From the NCBI GenBank assembly GCA_019113175.1, contig DXHY01000047.1:22218-86217 (forward strand): a DNA stretch of 64,000 nt, given 5' to 3'. Under the pieces are notes generated by a model. It saw only the letters and a program-made list of their open reading frames with translations. It ran no database searches and was not told the DNA's origin. Of the stretch, positions 8,204 to 17,234 are shown piece after piece (position 1 is the first letter of the stretch; every line of letters starts with the position of its first letter). A program made the position numbers and the translations under genes. Source of the DNA: Candidatus Eisenbergiella stercoravium (GTDB lineage: Bacteria > Bacillota > Clostridia > Lachnospirales > Lachnospiraceae).

Positions 8204-9570
8204 GAAGACCGGGCCGGAAGGGAAATACTGACCTTCAGGCCACGCGGGGGACTGTCGGCAAAACAGATGGTTCCCCGATGGGCCCTGACAATCTGCATCA
8301 CCAGCTTCAGGCCCAGGCCATGCTCCGCTCTTTCATCGTTCTCCTGCGTGCTGGCGATATCATTCCCCCGATTCAGCGCGTTCAGGAATTCCGGAGCAAT
8401 CCCCATCCCGTCATCTGAAACCGTACACAGACAGCGTCCGTTTTCTTCACCGACAGAAAGCACAATCCTGCATCCCTGGGGATTATGGGTGATGCTGTTG
8501 CGGATCAGGTTATCCAGCATACGCCGCAGGAGCCCATCATCCCCCAAAAGGTGAATGGGCCGACCCGGATGCATTTCAGTAAATATGAGCTCATAGCGGC
8601 TTTCCAGCCCGCCGTTCAGGACTTCGCTGACTGCCTGCCGGCTGATCTCCACCCAGTCCACGTCTTTGAAGCGGATGGGCTGGAGCGCGTATTCCAGTCT
8701 GGTAGTCAGATTCAGCTCATCGATCAATCGTCTCATCTTCTCGCCTTCCCGGCGGATAATGCCTGCCTGTTTTCTGGCCTCCTGCGGAAGGACGCGGTCA
8801 TTTTCCAGCTCGCTGGCATATCCCAGAACCATCGAAAGCGGTGTGCGGATATCATGGGAAACGCCGCGAATCCATTCCGCTCTTGTGTTATCCTTTTTCC
8901 TCATATAATCCGCAGCCCGGTTCAATCCGGCATTGATCTCAGCCAGCTCTCCCTGTTCATTCAGATGCAGCACCCTGCCGTGGCTTAAATTCTGAATACC
9001 CTCCAGGATCGGAGTCATGGCCCGTTCCACCCTGTGGGTATTCCGCAGAACCAGGAAAACAATGAGCAGCAGATTACCGATAAAGACTCCCCCAATCCCG
9101 GCGAACATAACACCCATATAGGGCCATTCCAGAGAAAAATAATATTTCACCAGCGTTCGGGGCTGGAAGCCTGCAACCATGAGGCAGCCGTCCTCACGCG
9201 TCCATATTTTTACCGGGTAGTCCTCCAGATACCAGCGGCTGAAAGATGCAACCTCCGCACACGTATAGGACCTCGGCAGGTTTTCCGGAAGATCCTGCTG
9301 CCATACCACATCGCCATCCTCATTCAGCAGCATCGCCCAGGCAGCTTCCTTTCGCAGCATGGATATGGCGGCCTCATCTGCCCCCCAGCTCCCATCCTGC
9401 AAAACAACGTGATCAGAAAACTCCCCGATGGAAAAAGAGCTGTCCGAACCGCTCATGCTTCCCGCGATCATAATGGCAGAGAACAATGCAATATTGACGG
9501 CAAAAAACAGAATCATGGTTCCGACCATGGAAAAAACGTACCGCCGGAAGAAACGCTGCACCGTATTCAT
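8200..9570 (-). CDS. Membrane sensor histidine kinase
   Basis: Kinase of an OmpR-type two-component system, 456 residues. There is one N-terminal membrane segment (about 13-36), an extracytoplasmic domain of roughly 120 residues, and a second membrane segment near 175-195. These are followed by a HAMP-like linker, the H-box GVSHDIRTPLS, N-box NLIRNSITHNP, G1 DDGMGIAPE and G2 GLGLKLVM. The small external domain resembles sensors that regulate peptide-antibiotic exporters such as CprK. The gene follows its regulator with a four-base ATGA overlap. The divergent ABC exporter genes are the likely target; the inducing peptide is unknown. Confidence 0.9.
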   Translation of the reverse strand: MNTVQRFFRRYVFSMVGTMILFFAVNIALFSAIMIAGSMSGSDSSFSIGEFSDHVVLQDGSWGADEAAISMLRKEAAWAMLLNEDGDVVWQQDLPENLPRSYTCAEVASFSRWYLEDYPVKIWTREDGCLMVAGFQPRTLVKYYFSLEWPYMGVMFAGIGGVFIGNLLLIVFLVLRNTHRVERAMTPILEGIQNLSHGRVLHLNEQGELAEINAGLNRAADYMRKKDNTRAEWIRGVSHDIRTPLSMVLGYASELENDRVLPQEARKQAGIIRREGEKMRRLIDELNLTTRLEYALQPIRFKDVDWVEISRQAVSEVLNGGLESRYELIFTEMHPGRPIHLLGDDGLLRRMLDNLIRNSITHNPQGCRIVLSVGEENGRCLCTVSDDGMGIAPEFLNALNRGNDIASTQENDERAEHGLGLKLVMQIVRAHRGTICFADSPPRGLKVSISLPARSS

Positions 9571-10262
9571 GGCTGCACCTCCTTGAGATTGAGGCGGTAA
9601 CCAAGCCCCTTTACGGTAATGAGGGAAACCGGCTTCGAAGGATTTTCTTCGATTTTTTCCCGCAGATGCCGGATGTGAGTGGAAAGCGTGCTTTCATATC
9701 CCTGCCAGAACTCTCCGCATATCGTCTCGCACAGAATGCCTGTGGTAACGATCCGTCCCGCGTTTTGATACAGCTTTTCAAACAGCTGCAGCTCTTTGGC
9801 GGTCAACGTCTGCTTTTCTCCGTTTTTCCACACCTCGGCATTGGCCATATCCACAGTGGCTCCGGCCAGTTCGACCAGCCCGTTCTGTTCGGGGTAGGCG
9901 CGGCTTAGGATCGCGCCGGCCCGAAGCAGCAGTTCTCTTGGCAGGAACGGTTTGGGAAGATAATCGTCCGCGCCGATTTCCAGCCCCTCGATGCGGTCTT
10001 CCGCTTCCCCTCGCGCCGTCAGCATCAGAACGGGCACACGGCTTGTCCGGCGCATCTCCTTCAGGACTGAAAAACCATCCATTCCCGGCATCATGACATC
10101 CAGTACGATCAGGTCCGGCTGATTCTCCTTCCACGCCCGCAGCGCCTCCGGGCCGGACGAAGCGGTCAGAAGCTTCGTATATCCCGCCCGCCGGAAAATG
10201 GAGAGCAACATCTCCAGTAAATCGCGGTCGTCATCGACCAGCAGTATTTTGTGATTCGTCAT
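9567..10262 (-). CDS. OmpR/PhoB-family response regulator
   Basis: Transcription factor of 231 residues. The receiver domain has DDD near the N-terminus, phospho-acceptor Asp in LIVLDVMMPG, and the conserved Lys in DDYLPKPF. The C-terminal winged helix has AKELQLFEKLYQNAG and ESTLSTHIRHLREKIEENP. The start is placed at the ATG at 10262 with AAAGGA upstream; a TTG two codons earlier is possible. It is the first gene of the regulator-kinase operon and lies head-to-head with the exporter genes. Two direct repeats in the shared upstream region (10347-10376) are candidate binding sites. Confidence 0.92.
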   Translation of the reverse strand: MTNHKILLVDDDRDLLEMLLSIFRRAGYTKLLTASSGPEALRAWKENQPDLIVLDVMMPGMDGFSVLKEMRRTSRVPVLMLTARGEAEDRIEGLEIGADDYLPKPFLPRELLLRAGAILSRAYPEQNGLVELAGATVDMANAEVWKNGEKQTLTAKELQLFEKLYQNAGRIVTTGILCETICGEFWQGYESTLSTHIRHLREKIEENPSKPVSLITVKGLGYRLNLKEVQP

Positions 10263-10346
10263 AGCCAAATCCTTTCACCACCTTTATCTTTATTATATCT
10301 CAAAGGAAACCGACTGCCTATTCCGTGTCTGAAATCTCAGAGATAA

Positions 10347-10376
10347 TTCAAGGTTGGCTCAGCGTTATCTTAAGGT
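10347..10376 (+). promoter_or_regulatory. Direct-repeat candidate operator for the response regulator
   Basis: TTCAAGGTT (10347-10355) and TCTTAAGGT (10368-10376) are spaced 21 bases start to start, about two helical turns. That is usual for tandem OmpR-type dimer sites. They lie just upstream of the exporter genes, with a possible -10 (TATGCT) following. Confidence 0.45.
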
Positions 10377-10419
10377 CAGGGTGATATGCTTACACCATCA
10401 CGAAAGGAGGCATTCACTC

Positions 10420-11343
10420 ATGAACAGTTATGTTATCGAAACCCGCGGCCTTACCAAAAAATACGGAGAAGTAAACAGCGTATCCAACCTGTCCATCCAT
10501 GTAAAAAAAGGGCGCATCTACGGCCTGCTGGGCCGTAACGGTGCCGGCAAAACCACCACCATGCGGATGCTGCTGGGCCTTACGGCTCCTTCTTCCGGTG
10601 AAGTGAAGATTTGGGGCAGGCCGCTCCGCGGAAATGAAAGGAACATCCTGCCCCGCATCGGCTCTCTGATCGAATCGCCGGGTTTCTATCCGAATCTGAC
10701 AGGAACGGAAAACCTTCGGATTTTTGCCGACCTGAGGGGTTTAAAAAGCCCCAGATTTATCAAAGACGCTCTGGAAGTCGTCAATCTGCCATACAGGGAC
10801 AAAAAACTCTTTTCCCAATATTCCCTGGGCATGAAGCAGCGCCTTGCCATTGCTCTTGCTGTGATGCACAACCCGGAGCTTTTGATTCTGGATGAGCCGA
10901 TCAACGGTCTTGATCCCATCGGCATCGCTGAGATGCGCGGCTTTATCCGGGAGCTGTGCGATTCCACCGGAAAAACCATTCTGATCTCCAGCCACATTCT
11001 GTCGGAGATAGCCCTGCTTGCCGACGACATCGGGATCATCGATCACGGCATTTTGCTGGAAGAAGAAAGCCTTGAGGAACTGGAAGCGAAGAATGGAAAG
11101 TATTTCCGCTTTACCGTTTCCAATGCGCCGACGGCAGCCAGACTGCTTGAAAGCAGGCTGGGCGTTCAGAACATCCAGGTGGATAATGCCAACGGGCTGA
11201 CGGTCCGCAGCCCGCACCTGGACGCCGGAGAAGCGGTCCGGCTGTTTGTGGAGGCAGGGCTGTCCGTGTCTGACGCACATCTGTATGAAGATACTCTGGA
11301 GGATTATTTCAAACAGGTCACGGGAGGTGAGGGAATTGCTTAA
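10420..11343 (+). CDS. ABC exporter ATP-binding protein (BcrA/LanF type)
   Basis: ATPase subunit of an ABC-2 exporter, 307 residues. It shows Walker A GRNGAGKTTT, the family's short Q-loop region IGSLIESPGFYPNLTG, signature YSLGMKQRL, Walker B LLILDEP and the switch histidine in ISSHILSE. A C-terminal extension of about 85 residues is typical of BcrA-like proteins that give resistance to bacitracin or lantibiotics. The start is fixed by AAAGGAGG nine bases upstream. Two membrane subunits and a lipoprotein follow on the same strand. A role in self-protection against cationic or cell-wall peptides is inference from this family and the neighbouring two-component system. Confidence 0.9.
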   Translation: MNSYVIETRGLTKKYGEVNSVSNLSIHVKKGRIYGLLGRNGAGKTTTMRMLLGLTAPSSGEVKIWGRPLRGNERNILPRIGSLIESPGFYPNLTGTENLRIFADLRGLKSPRFIKDALEVVNLPYRDKKLFSQYSLGMKQRLAIALAVMHNPELLILDEPINGLDPIGIAEMRGFIRELCDSTGKTILISSHILSEIALLADDIGIIDHGILLEEESLEELEAKNGKYFRFTVSNAPTAARLLESRLGVQNIQVDNANGLTVRSPHLDAGEAVRLFVEAGLSVSDAHLYEDTLEDYFKQVTGGEGIA

Positions 11344-12139
11344 GCTTTTACACTGTGAATTTGCCAAGCTGAAACGCAGGCCCCTGTTCTTCGCCGCGGT
11401 GGCCATTTCGGCCCTGCTCCCGCTGGGATGCGCGCTTTTTCTGCCGGAAATGCGGGAGTTCTCAGACGGTGCGGAAGCGGTGGACCGCCTGATGTCCGCC
11501 CTGTTTCAGCTGAGCGCGTACCTGCTTCTCATGCCCGCCGTGATAGTGCTCGCATCCAATCTGCTTTTTGAGGAACAGGACAATGATACCCTGAAGAATC
11601 TGATGACCGTCCCCGTGGGCAAGCCGGCCCTGGCCCTTGCAAAGATGGCTCTGCTGTTTCTTTTTTCCATCGCGTTTATGGCTGTCGGCGGCCTGGTCAA
11701 TCTGGCCATCGTGCTGGCCTACGGGCTGGAGCCGACAGGCTTCTGGAAACTGTTCTGCGTGGGAATCGGCCAGGGGATCATGATGTGGGCCGGGGCGCTT
11801 CCATGCGTTCTTCTGGTGGTGCTTCTGAACCGCAGTTACATTATTTCTGTAATCATCACCTTTTTCTATACGACGGTCAACTATATTTTCAGTACCAACG
11901 ACTTTTTTCTCATGCAGCCGTTTGGATTCAATCCGGGGACACTGCTGCCCGGGCCGCTGACCTTCCGCTGGTTCTTCCAGTACCTTGATACCTCAGACTC
12001 CGGCGCGCAGATGACGGAGCTGCTGGAACGGATCAGCCCCTATTTTGTGACGACTCCCCAGGCATTTCTGGTTGTTATCCTGGAGTCGGCGGTGTTTCTG
12101 ACTTTAATCTCACTGGTCTATAAACGCCAGAGCTGTTAG
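11336..12139 (+). CDS. ABC-2 exporter permease (LanE/LanG type), first subunit
   Basis: Membrane subunit of the exporter, about 267 residues with six predicted membrane segments. A short cytoplasmic start (LLKLLHCEFAKLKRRPLFF) precedes the first segment, as in lantibiotic-immunity permeases. The FEEQDNDTLKNLMTVPVGK stretch is the conserved cytoplasmic loop and recurs in the next gene as REHTNDTMKNLLTVPVSY, so the two subunits are paralogues. The start is a TTG at 11336, chosen because GGGAGG lies nine bases upstream; the frame continues upstream inside the ATPase gene. It overlaps the ATPase gene by eight bases. Confidence 0.85.
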   Translation: MLKLLHCEFAKLKRRPLFFAAVAISALLPLGCALFLPEMREFSDGAEAVDRLMSALFQLSAYLLLMPAVIVLASNLLFEEQDNDTLKNLMTVPVGKPALALAKMALLFLFSIAFMAVGGLVNLAIVLAYGLEPTGFWKLFCVGIGQGIMMWAGALPCVLLVVLLNRSYIISVIITFFYTTVNYIFSTNDFFLMQPFGFNPGTLLPGPLTFRWFFQYLDTSDSGAQMTELLERISPYFVTTPQAFLVVILESAVFLTLISLVYKRQSC

Positions 12140-12151
12140 GAGGTGTAAGCT

Positions 12152-12955
12152 ATGTGGAGTATTCTGAAAGGGGAATGGCGCAAGTTACGGCGCTGCCAGA
12201 TTCTGCTGGTCGGCATCGTTGCTCTGGCGCTCTGCCCCGTAGTACAATATGGCAGCCAGCTGATCGTCAATCCGGAAATCCGTGATCCCAACTACAATTT
12301 TGTCAGCCTGTTTTCCAGCGTAATCTGGGGAAATACGCAGATTTTCCTGCCGCTCTCTCTTGTCATGATCGGCGGCTGGATGATTGACCGCGAACACACG
12401 AACGACACCATGAAAAACCTGCTGACGGTTCCGGTCTCCTACCCCGGACTGCTGGGAGGAAAGCTGATCGTCACCATCTGGCTGTCCCTGATGTTTGGAG
12501 CCTACAGCGTGGCCGTCACGGTTCTGACAGGCACGATTGCCGGCCTGGACGGTCTTTCCGCCGCCGTCCTGTTACGGCAGGGCGTGCAGGTGGTTGCGGC
12601 CGCTTTCAATACCTGCCTGGTCTGCATGCCGATGATTCTGATTTTCGGCCAGCTGCGGGGCGCTTATCTTGGCGGTTCCCTTCTGACATTTTTCCTGGGG
12701 TACTGCATTCTGTTTTTCAAGAACGGCTTCCTTCTGTCCGCATATCCGTTTTCCGCGGCGCTGATCCTCGCCGGATTTGATATGCAGGATTATAACGGCG
12801 CCACGCAGGCCCCAAGCACCTTACTGTCGCTTGCAGGCATCGCGGCGGTTCTTATTCTGACAACGGCGGTTCTGCTGCTTTCGCATCCCGCCAGCAGGAC
12901 GGGAAAAATCAAAAAGAAAAAAGGAAGGAAAGGGCGCGGCAGACGGCGCGCTTAG
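12152..12955 (+). CDS. ABC-2 exporter permease, second subunit
   Basis: Second membrane subunit, 267 residues with six hydrophobic segments. It begins MWSILKGEWRKLRRCQ, the usual short amphipathic start. It shares the loop motif TNDTMKNLLTVPV with the preceding permease, pointing to gene duplication within the operon. The C-terminus is very basic (KIKKKKGRKGRGRRRA), as expected for a cytoplasmic tail. AGGAGG lies eight bases before the ATG, and the gap to the previous gene is 12 bases. It probably forms a heterodimeric channel with the first subunit, powered by the ATPase encoded at 10420. Confidence 0.85.
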   Translation: MWSILKGEWRKLRRCQILLVGIVALALCPVVQYGSQLIVNPEIRDPNYNFVSLFSSVIWGNTQIFLPLSLVMIGGWMIDREHTNDTMKNLLTVPVSYPGLLGGKLIVTIWLSLMFGAYSVAVTVLTGTIAGLDGLSAAVLLRQGVQVVAAAFNTCLVCMPMILIFGQLRGAYLGGSLLTFFLGYCILFFKNGFLLSAYPFSAALILAGFDMQDYNGATQAPSTLLSLAGIAAVLILTTAVLLLSHPASRTGKIKKKKGRKGRGRRRA

Positions 12956-12981
12956 AAAGGACCGGAAAGGACAATTCAATC

Positions 12982-13611
12982 ATGAAGAAAAGCAATAGGA
13001 AAAACAATTCAGTAGGAAAAAGATTCTTTTTTATCGCTGCGCTGCTCTGCGCCTGCAGCTTATCCGGATGCTCAACGGCCATCCAGTCTCTGGCGGACGG
13101 GACAGACGCCATTTTGAACGGGCTGGCAGGCGGCACCGACATTGTGCTGAACGGGCTGGCGGACGGCACCGGTCAGATGCTTGATTCCTTAACAAAAGTG
13201 GACGACGGCCGGCTGAAAGACCGTCTTCTGGAAGCCTATGGGACGCTCCTGGATGAAGCGGGTTCCACCGTGCTGACGCCGGAAAGCAGATTGAAAGGCC
13301 GCCTGAAAAAAGGCGGGGATGATTATACGGGTTCCTATGAAGCGGACTATTCTGACTTTACGGGAACAGAGCTTCTGTTCGGCGGCACCACTCTGGAACG
13401 CGAAGGCGGCAGCACCCTGAGCATCAGGTGCACGCTTTCTCTTGAAAACGGCAGCGCCGCAGTTTTTCTCCGCTCCGGCTCAGATGATCCCGTGGTTCTT
13501 CTCTCTGAAAGCGGCGCTTACACCGGCACTGTGGAAGCGGACGGCGCAAGCACCTATATCGGCGTATGGGGCGATCATGCGGACGGGAGCGTATCCATTG
13601 AGATCGAATGA
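12982..13611 (+). CDS. Lipoprotein with three internal repeats, exporter-associated
   Basis: Predicted lipoprotein of 209 residues: basic start, hydrophobic stretch FFFIAALLCACSL and lipobox LSGC near residue 29. Directly after it come three copies of an 11-residue repeat (SLADGTDAILN, GLAGGTDIVLN, GLADGTGQMLD), period 33 bases, which could form an amphipathic helix. The rest looks like a small beta-rich domain (YTGSYEADYSDFTG, then SEIEIE-type strands). It is the last gene of the exporter operon, in the place where LanI-type immunity lipoproteins occur. It may bind the peptide at the membrane surface. I do not recognise a named family. Confidence 0.75.
   Translation: MKKSNRKNNSVGKRFFFIAALLCACSLSGCSTAIQSLADGTDAILNGLAGGTDIVLNGLADGTGQMLDSLTKVDDGRLKDRLLEAYGTLLDEAGSTVLTPESRLKGRLKKGGDDYTGSYEADYSDFTGTELLFGGTTLEREGGSTLSIRCTLSLENGSAAVFLRSGSDDPVVLLSESGAYTGTVEADGASTYIGVWGDHADGSVSIEIE
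13092..13190 (+). repeat. Three 33-nt coding repeats in the lipoprotein gene
   Basis: Three imperfect 33-base units encode the Gly-Leu-Ala-Asp-Gly-Thr-type repeats just after the lipidated cysteine. Units two and three share AACGGGCTGGC. Confidence 0.6.
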
Positions 13612-13747
13612 CCGCCATATCAGTTTCTCCATACGGCAGATGAACAGCAGGCCCGGAAGGATGGGGCATTTTCTATGCCCTGTCCTGCTGCCGGGAAAAG
13701 GAGAAGCAGCTTACCGTGTTTTCCTCTCAGTTCGGACTGTCCGATTA

Positions 13748-14851
13748 TTATGGCAGGAATATTTCTTTACCTGTCTCCGCGTTAATTAAAATTACCGATT
13801 TGCCGGTATCATTTTCCACCGCTTCAAAATACCATACCGGTTCCGTCTCATAGTTCTGCGCCTCATCCAGATATACCCTCTCATAAAATTTTGCTCTTGT
13901 TACTTCACAGCCGGCGTCATCTGAAGTATTCTCAAATTTTCCCTCAATTACAGCGGCAATATCCTCAAAGGGCTTCAGTGAAACCTGCTCTTCTTCCCTG
14001 CTGAATGCGTAGACATTATTTATGTTTAAAAATTCAACTCCTCTGGCAGAACACACCGCCTGAACAGGAGCATTATCCGGAGTATCATATGCCATGATTC
14101 CGGCAATGCTCATCAGATCATGAAAAATCGGAATACCTTCATTTTGCTGGTAAGCATAAATAAAATATGCATCATCTTCCTGGCTCCAGTTTTCTTTTTG
14201 CTGGTCTTCTTCCAGATAATTTTCCTGTATATACTCTTCTTCCAGAGTCTTCATCGTCTGAAAATTCAAAGGATAAAAACCAAATACAAAATCTTCAGGA
14301 TGGTATCCCAATTCTTCCATCGTATTTTTTATTTCCGTAATACATTCTTCGCCGCTTTTAAAAGAAACCTTATCCTCTTCAAGCACTGCCTGATTGTTCG
14401 AATCCTGCACGCCGATATTCATGTAATATTGGGAATTGCTGCTTCCATAGCTAATCCCTTCACCTAATCCAAGACTTTCGCCATCCGCAAACAGATAATA
14501 ATCATACGGGACTCTTCCTTCATCTGCCGGAATTTCCGGTTTTTCAATCACTTCTTTTCCTTCTCCGAACATCGCCCATGCTTTCTCCTTATCACAGCAA
14601 TACAGGCCCTCTACAGAAGCGACATGAATCTCCTGTTTCATATTTTCCGGAATCTCCAGCTGACAGTTAAACTTCACCTTTCCTGAATCAGAGGTTTTTT
14701 CATATTTTTCCGGAAAAGCATATTCCGTATTTTCCATTGAAGCTGTTTCTTCCGTCTCTTCTTTACCGGCATTTCCAACGCTCTTACCGCTGCATCCGGC
14801 GCAGATCGTACATACGCATAAAACCAGGTAAAACCATTTCATTTTTTTCAT
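13748..14851 (-). CDS. Uncharacterised lipoprotein downstream of an Agr-like system
   Basis: Secreted lipoprotein of 367 residues: MKKMKWFYLVLCVC signal and lipobox CAGC, then an acidic linker rich in Glu. No known domain is recognised. Visible are a Tyr-rich middle part, a Glu/Gln-rich stretch (about residues 205-225), and a C-terminal part ending PVWYFEAVENDTGKSVILI that resembles PepSY/YycI-like beta modules. Base composition is clearly lower in GC than the preceding exporter operon. It follows the kinase gene by 119 bases on the same strand, so it may be part of the sensor system or its output. The start was chosen so the signal peptide begins with MKK. Confidence 0.7.
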   Translation of the reverse strand: MKKMKWFYLVLCVCTICAGCSGKSVGNAGKEETEETASMENTEYAFPEKYEKTSDSGKVKFNCQLEIPENMKQEIHVASVEGLYCCDKEKAWAMFGEGKEVIEKPEIPADEGRVPYDYYLFADGESLGLGEGISYGSSNSQYYMNIGVQDSNNQAVLEEDKVSFKSGEECITEIKNTMEELGYHPEDFVFGFYPLNFQTMKTLEEEYIQENYLEEDQQKENWSQEDDAYFIYAYQQNEGIPIFHDLMSIAGIMAYDTPDNAPVQAVCSARGVEFLNINNVYAFSREEEQVSLKPFEDIAAVIEGKFENTSDDAGCEVTRAKFYERVYLDEAQNYETEPVWYFEAVENDTGKSVILINAETGKEIFLP

Positions 14852-14970
14852 TTCGATTTTACTCCTTTTTCTTTGGTTTTCCCGGACTATAGCACATGCA
14901 CGCACAGTTTTTATGAAATTGTAAAAATCAGACCATACTTTTGTCAAAAACAGACCTTTTATAACGCCTC

Positions 14971-16248
14971 TTACTTTTTGATATGCGACAGATACAAAAG
15001 TACATGAACATAAAATCTGTTTTCTGTATGTTCTATTTTTATTTCTCCTCCATTTGCCGCAACAACCCTTTTTACATTTTCCAATCCTATACCATGTATC
15101 GCAGGATCCTTCTGGGTCGTCTGCAGCGTATCCTTCTTTTCTATGATTTTTCCTGAATAACTGTTTTCAATAAAGATAAATAAAACCTCCTGTTTTACCC
15201 GAAGCTTTATTGCAAGTTTCTTTTCCTCTGATTTACCTGCTTCTCTTACCGCATTATCTACCAGATTTCCCAGAATCACACAGATGTCAAAATGATTCAG
15301 ACTCATGCTTTCCGGAATATTAATCTGCACATCTACCTGCTTCAAAACCGCATTCGCCTTCTGAAGCATATAATTCAATACTCCATCTATGTCCGGGTTT
15401 CCGGTTGACGCATATTCCCTGGGATTCAACATAAATTCCTGCATCTTATTCAGATAAGCTGCCATCTCGTCATTGCTGCCTTTTCTGGCCAATGCAGACA
15501 GTTCAATAATATGATGCTTAATGTCATGCCTCAGCGCCCTGATACGTTCTTCCGACTCCCTGGCTATGTCCAGTTGATAGGAATATATCTTCACCATCTG
15601 CTTAAATACCTGTTCATTCATGCGGGAAGAATAAAATTTCATCAATGAATGGTACAAATAAAAAATAAGAATATTAATGACAAGAAGTGTTAAGGCGGCA
15701 AAAATAACAACCTCTTTCATTGCATATGCTGTAATTACCAGATAATATATGTATATGATACTGATAACGGGAACCAGCAAAAGAGCGGCCATGTTTGACA
15801 ACGGCAAATCTGTTTCCTTTTCGGCCCCCGCTGTCCTTTCCAGAATGATCGCAATAAAGAGCAGAATTAAGCTTGTAATGCACTCATAAATCTGATTTAC
15901 GGATTCGCCTGCCGCATACGTTGTCAGGGACAGAATAACAACGCTGTCCACCAGAGCATTTATCACATAAATAATGAAAACAGCCAGGCATTTTTTTGTC
16001 CATCTCAGCTGATATGGCAAAAAAATTATAAAAAGGCTCGCCACATTTGATATGATATTCAGAGCCGGAGTAGAAAATCTCAGGCTTACCATACCCGTCC
16101 ATCCCCAGCCAATGAGGTATAATATAAACACATATTTCCATTTACAGGTCTCTTCAGGAGCAAAAATACGTACAAAATGCTTCAATGCATAAAAACGCAA
16201 TGCGTTTGCTGACAACGCAATTATGCAATTATATGTTTCCAAACTCAT
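14971..16248 (-). CDS. AgrC-like sensor histidine kinase (GHKL)
   Basis: Membrane kinase of about 425 residues with roughly six hydrophobic segments in the first 200. A dimerisation helix with the phospho-acceptor histidine follows in RALRHDIKHH, then a GHKL ATPase domain with N-box NLVDNAVREAGK and G-box GIGLENVKRVVAANGG. The layout is that of AgrC/ComD/FsrC sensors, which usually detect peptides. No agrB or agrD gene was found nearby, so the signal is probably not made here. The start at the ATG at 16248 overlaps the regulator gene by 20 bases; a GTG at 16257 is possible. Confidence 0.88.
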   Translation of the reverse strand: MSLETYNCIIALSANALRFYALKHFVRIFAPEETCKWKYVFILYLIGWGWTGMVSLRFSTPALNIISNVASLFIIFLPYQLRWTKKCLAVFIIYVINALVDSVVILSLTTYAAGESVNQIYECITSLILLFIAIILERTAGAEKETDLPLSNMAALLLVPVISIIYIYYLVITAYAMKEVVIFAALTLLVINILIFYLYHSLMKFYSSRMNEQVFKQMVKIYSYQLDIARESEERIRALRHDIKHHIIELSALARKGSNDEMAAYLNKMQEFMLNPREYASTGNPDIDGVLNYMLQKANAVLKQVDVQINIPESMSLNHFDICVILGNLVDNAVREAGKSEEKKLAIKLRVKQEVLFIFIENSYSGKIIEKKDTLQTTQKDPAIHGIGLENVKRVVAANGGEIKIEHTENRFYVHVLLYLSHIKK

Positions 16249-16948
16249 CTGCTGCACTCTCTAATATCTTTCTGCGCACGTCTGCACGGTTGGCTTTACT
16301 GATATTTAATATGTCTCCATTATTCATTTTTACCCATTCATAGGTAAATTCTTTCACATAATTTCGATTAATCAAATATGATTTATGGATTTTCAAAAAA
16401 TTTCCCGGCGTCCTTTTCTCAATCTCGCTTAATTTTCCATAAAATGTTTTTATCTCCTTCTTCAGTACAATATTTATCTTTCTTCCTTCGCTCTGAAAAT
16501 ATAGAATATCATTATACGCAATGCGAAATCTGTCATTATAATTTTGAAACTCAAAGCTCGAATTATTTTTCCCCGCAGCCCGATAAATATTATCCAGCAC
16601 ATGATACACTTTTTCCTGCTCTAGAGGCTTTATCAGGAAATCAAAAGGGTGATTTTGAAACAGCTGCAAGGCATAATGCTCTTTTGAAGATATGTATACC
16701 AGAAAAATAGTATCATCCTCCATAATCTCCCTTATATATTTTCCCACCGAAACCCCATCCATTCCCGGCAATTCTATATCCAGAAAAAGAATATCTGTTC
16801 TTTCCCTTTTTAAATAATCCAACAAAGTATCTCCTGAATAAAAGACCTCAGCGGTGAGAAAAACCCTCTTTTCTTTCGCATATTTTAAAAGCAAATTCTC
16901 CAGGTCCGAACAGGTAGCCTTTTCATCATCACAAATTATTGCTTTCAT
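16229..16948 (-). CDS. LytTR-family response regulator (AgrA-like)
   Basis: Transcription factor of 239 residues. The receiver domain starts MKAIICDDEKATC, with phospho-acceptor Asp in ILFLDIELPGMDG and the conserved Lys in DFLIKPLE. The C-terminal LytTR DNA-binding domain includes FQSEGRKINI, FLKIHKSYLIN and LNISKANRADVRRKI. GGAG upstream supports the ATG at 16948. It is first in the order regulator, kinase, lipoprotein. LytTR proteins bind direct repeats upstream of targets; none stood out by eye in the 286-base gap upstream. Confidence 0.9.
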   Translation of the reverse strand: MKAIICDDEKATCSDLENLLLKYAKEKRVFLTAEVFYSGDTLLDYLKRERTDILFLDIELPGMDGVSVGKYIREIMEDDTIFLVYISSKEHYALQLFQNHPFDFLIKPLEQEKVYHVLDNIYRAAGKNNSSFEFQNYNDRFRIAYNDILYFQSEGRKINIVLKKEIKTFYGKLSEIEKRTPGNFLKIHKSYLINRNYVKEFTYEWVKMNNGDILNISKANRADVRRKILESAADEFGNI

Positions 16949-17130
16949 AAATTTTCACTCCGCCTCCACTTAAGCATCATACTCTTTCAGGTACATTCAT
17001 ACAAGTCCATTTCCGGCTTATGCATCTGAATTGGCGGGTGAAAATATTCTTTGGCCTTTGTTTCCCGATCTGTCCGGTACAGTAGTTTCCTGTCCATGCA
17101 GCTGTGAGCGGTTTTCTAAGAAAATATATA

Positions 17131-17156
17131 AAAACCGCCAGTCATCTGATTGGCGG
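17131..17156 (-). terminator. Terminator after the 308-residue helical protein gene
   Basis: On the minus strand, arms GCCGCCA and TGGCGGT enclose a 10-base loop and are followed by TTTTTATATATTTTC. The rest of the gap 16949-17234 shows no gene. Confidence 0.65.
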
Positions 17157-17234
17157 CCCGATCATACTCTATATGCTAAATGCCAAAACCAAAGAGTTAT
17201 TGATGAGTGTTCTCTTGTTAACTGTCTGAATATT

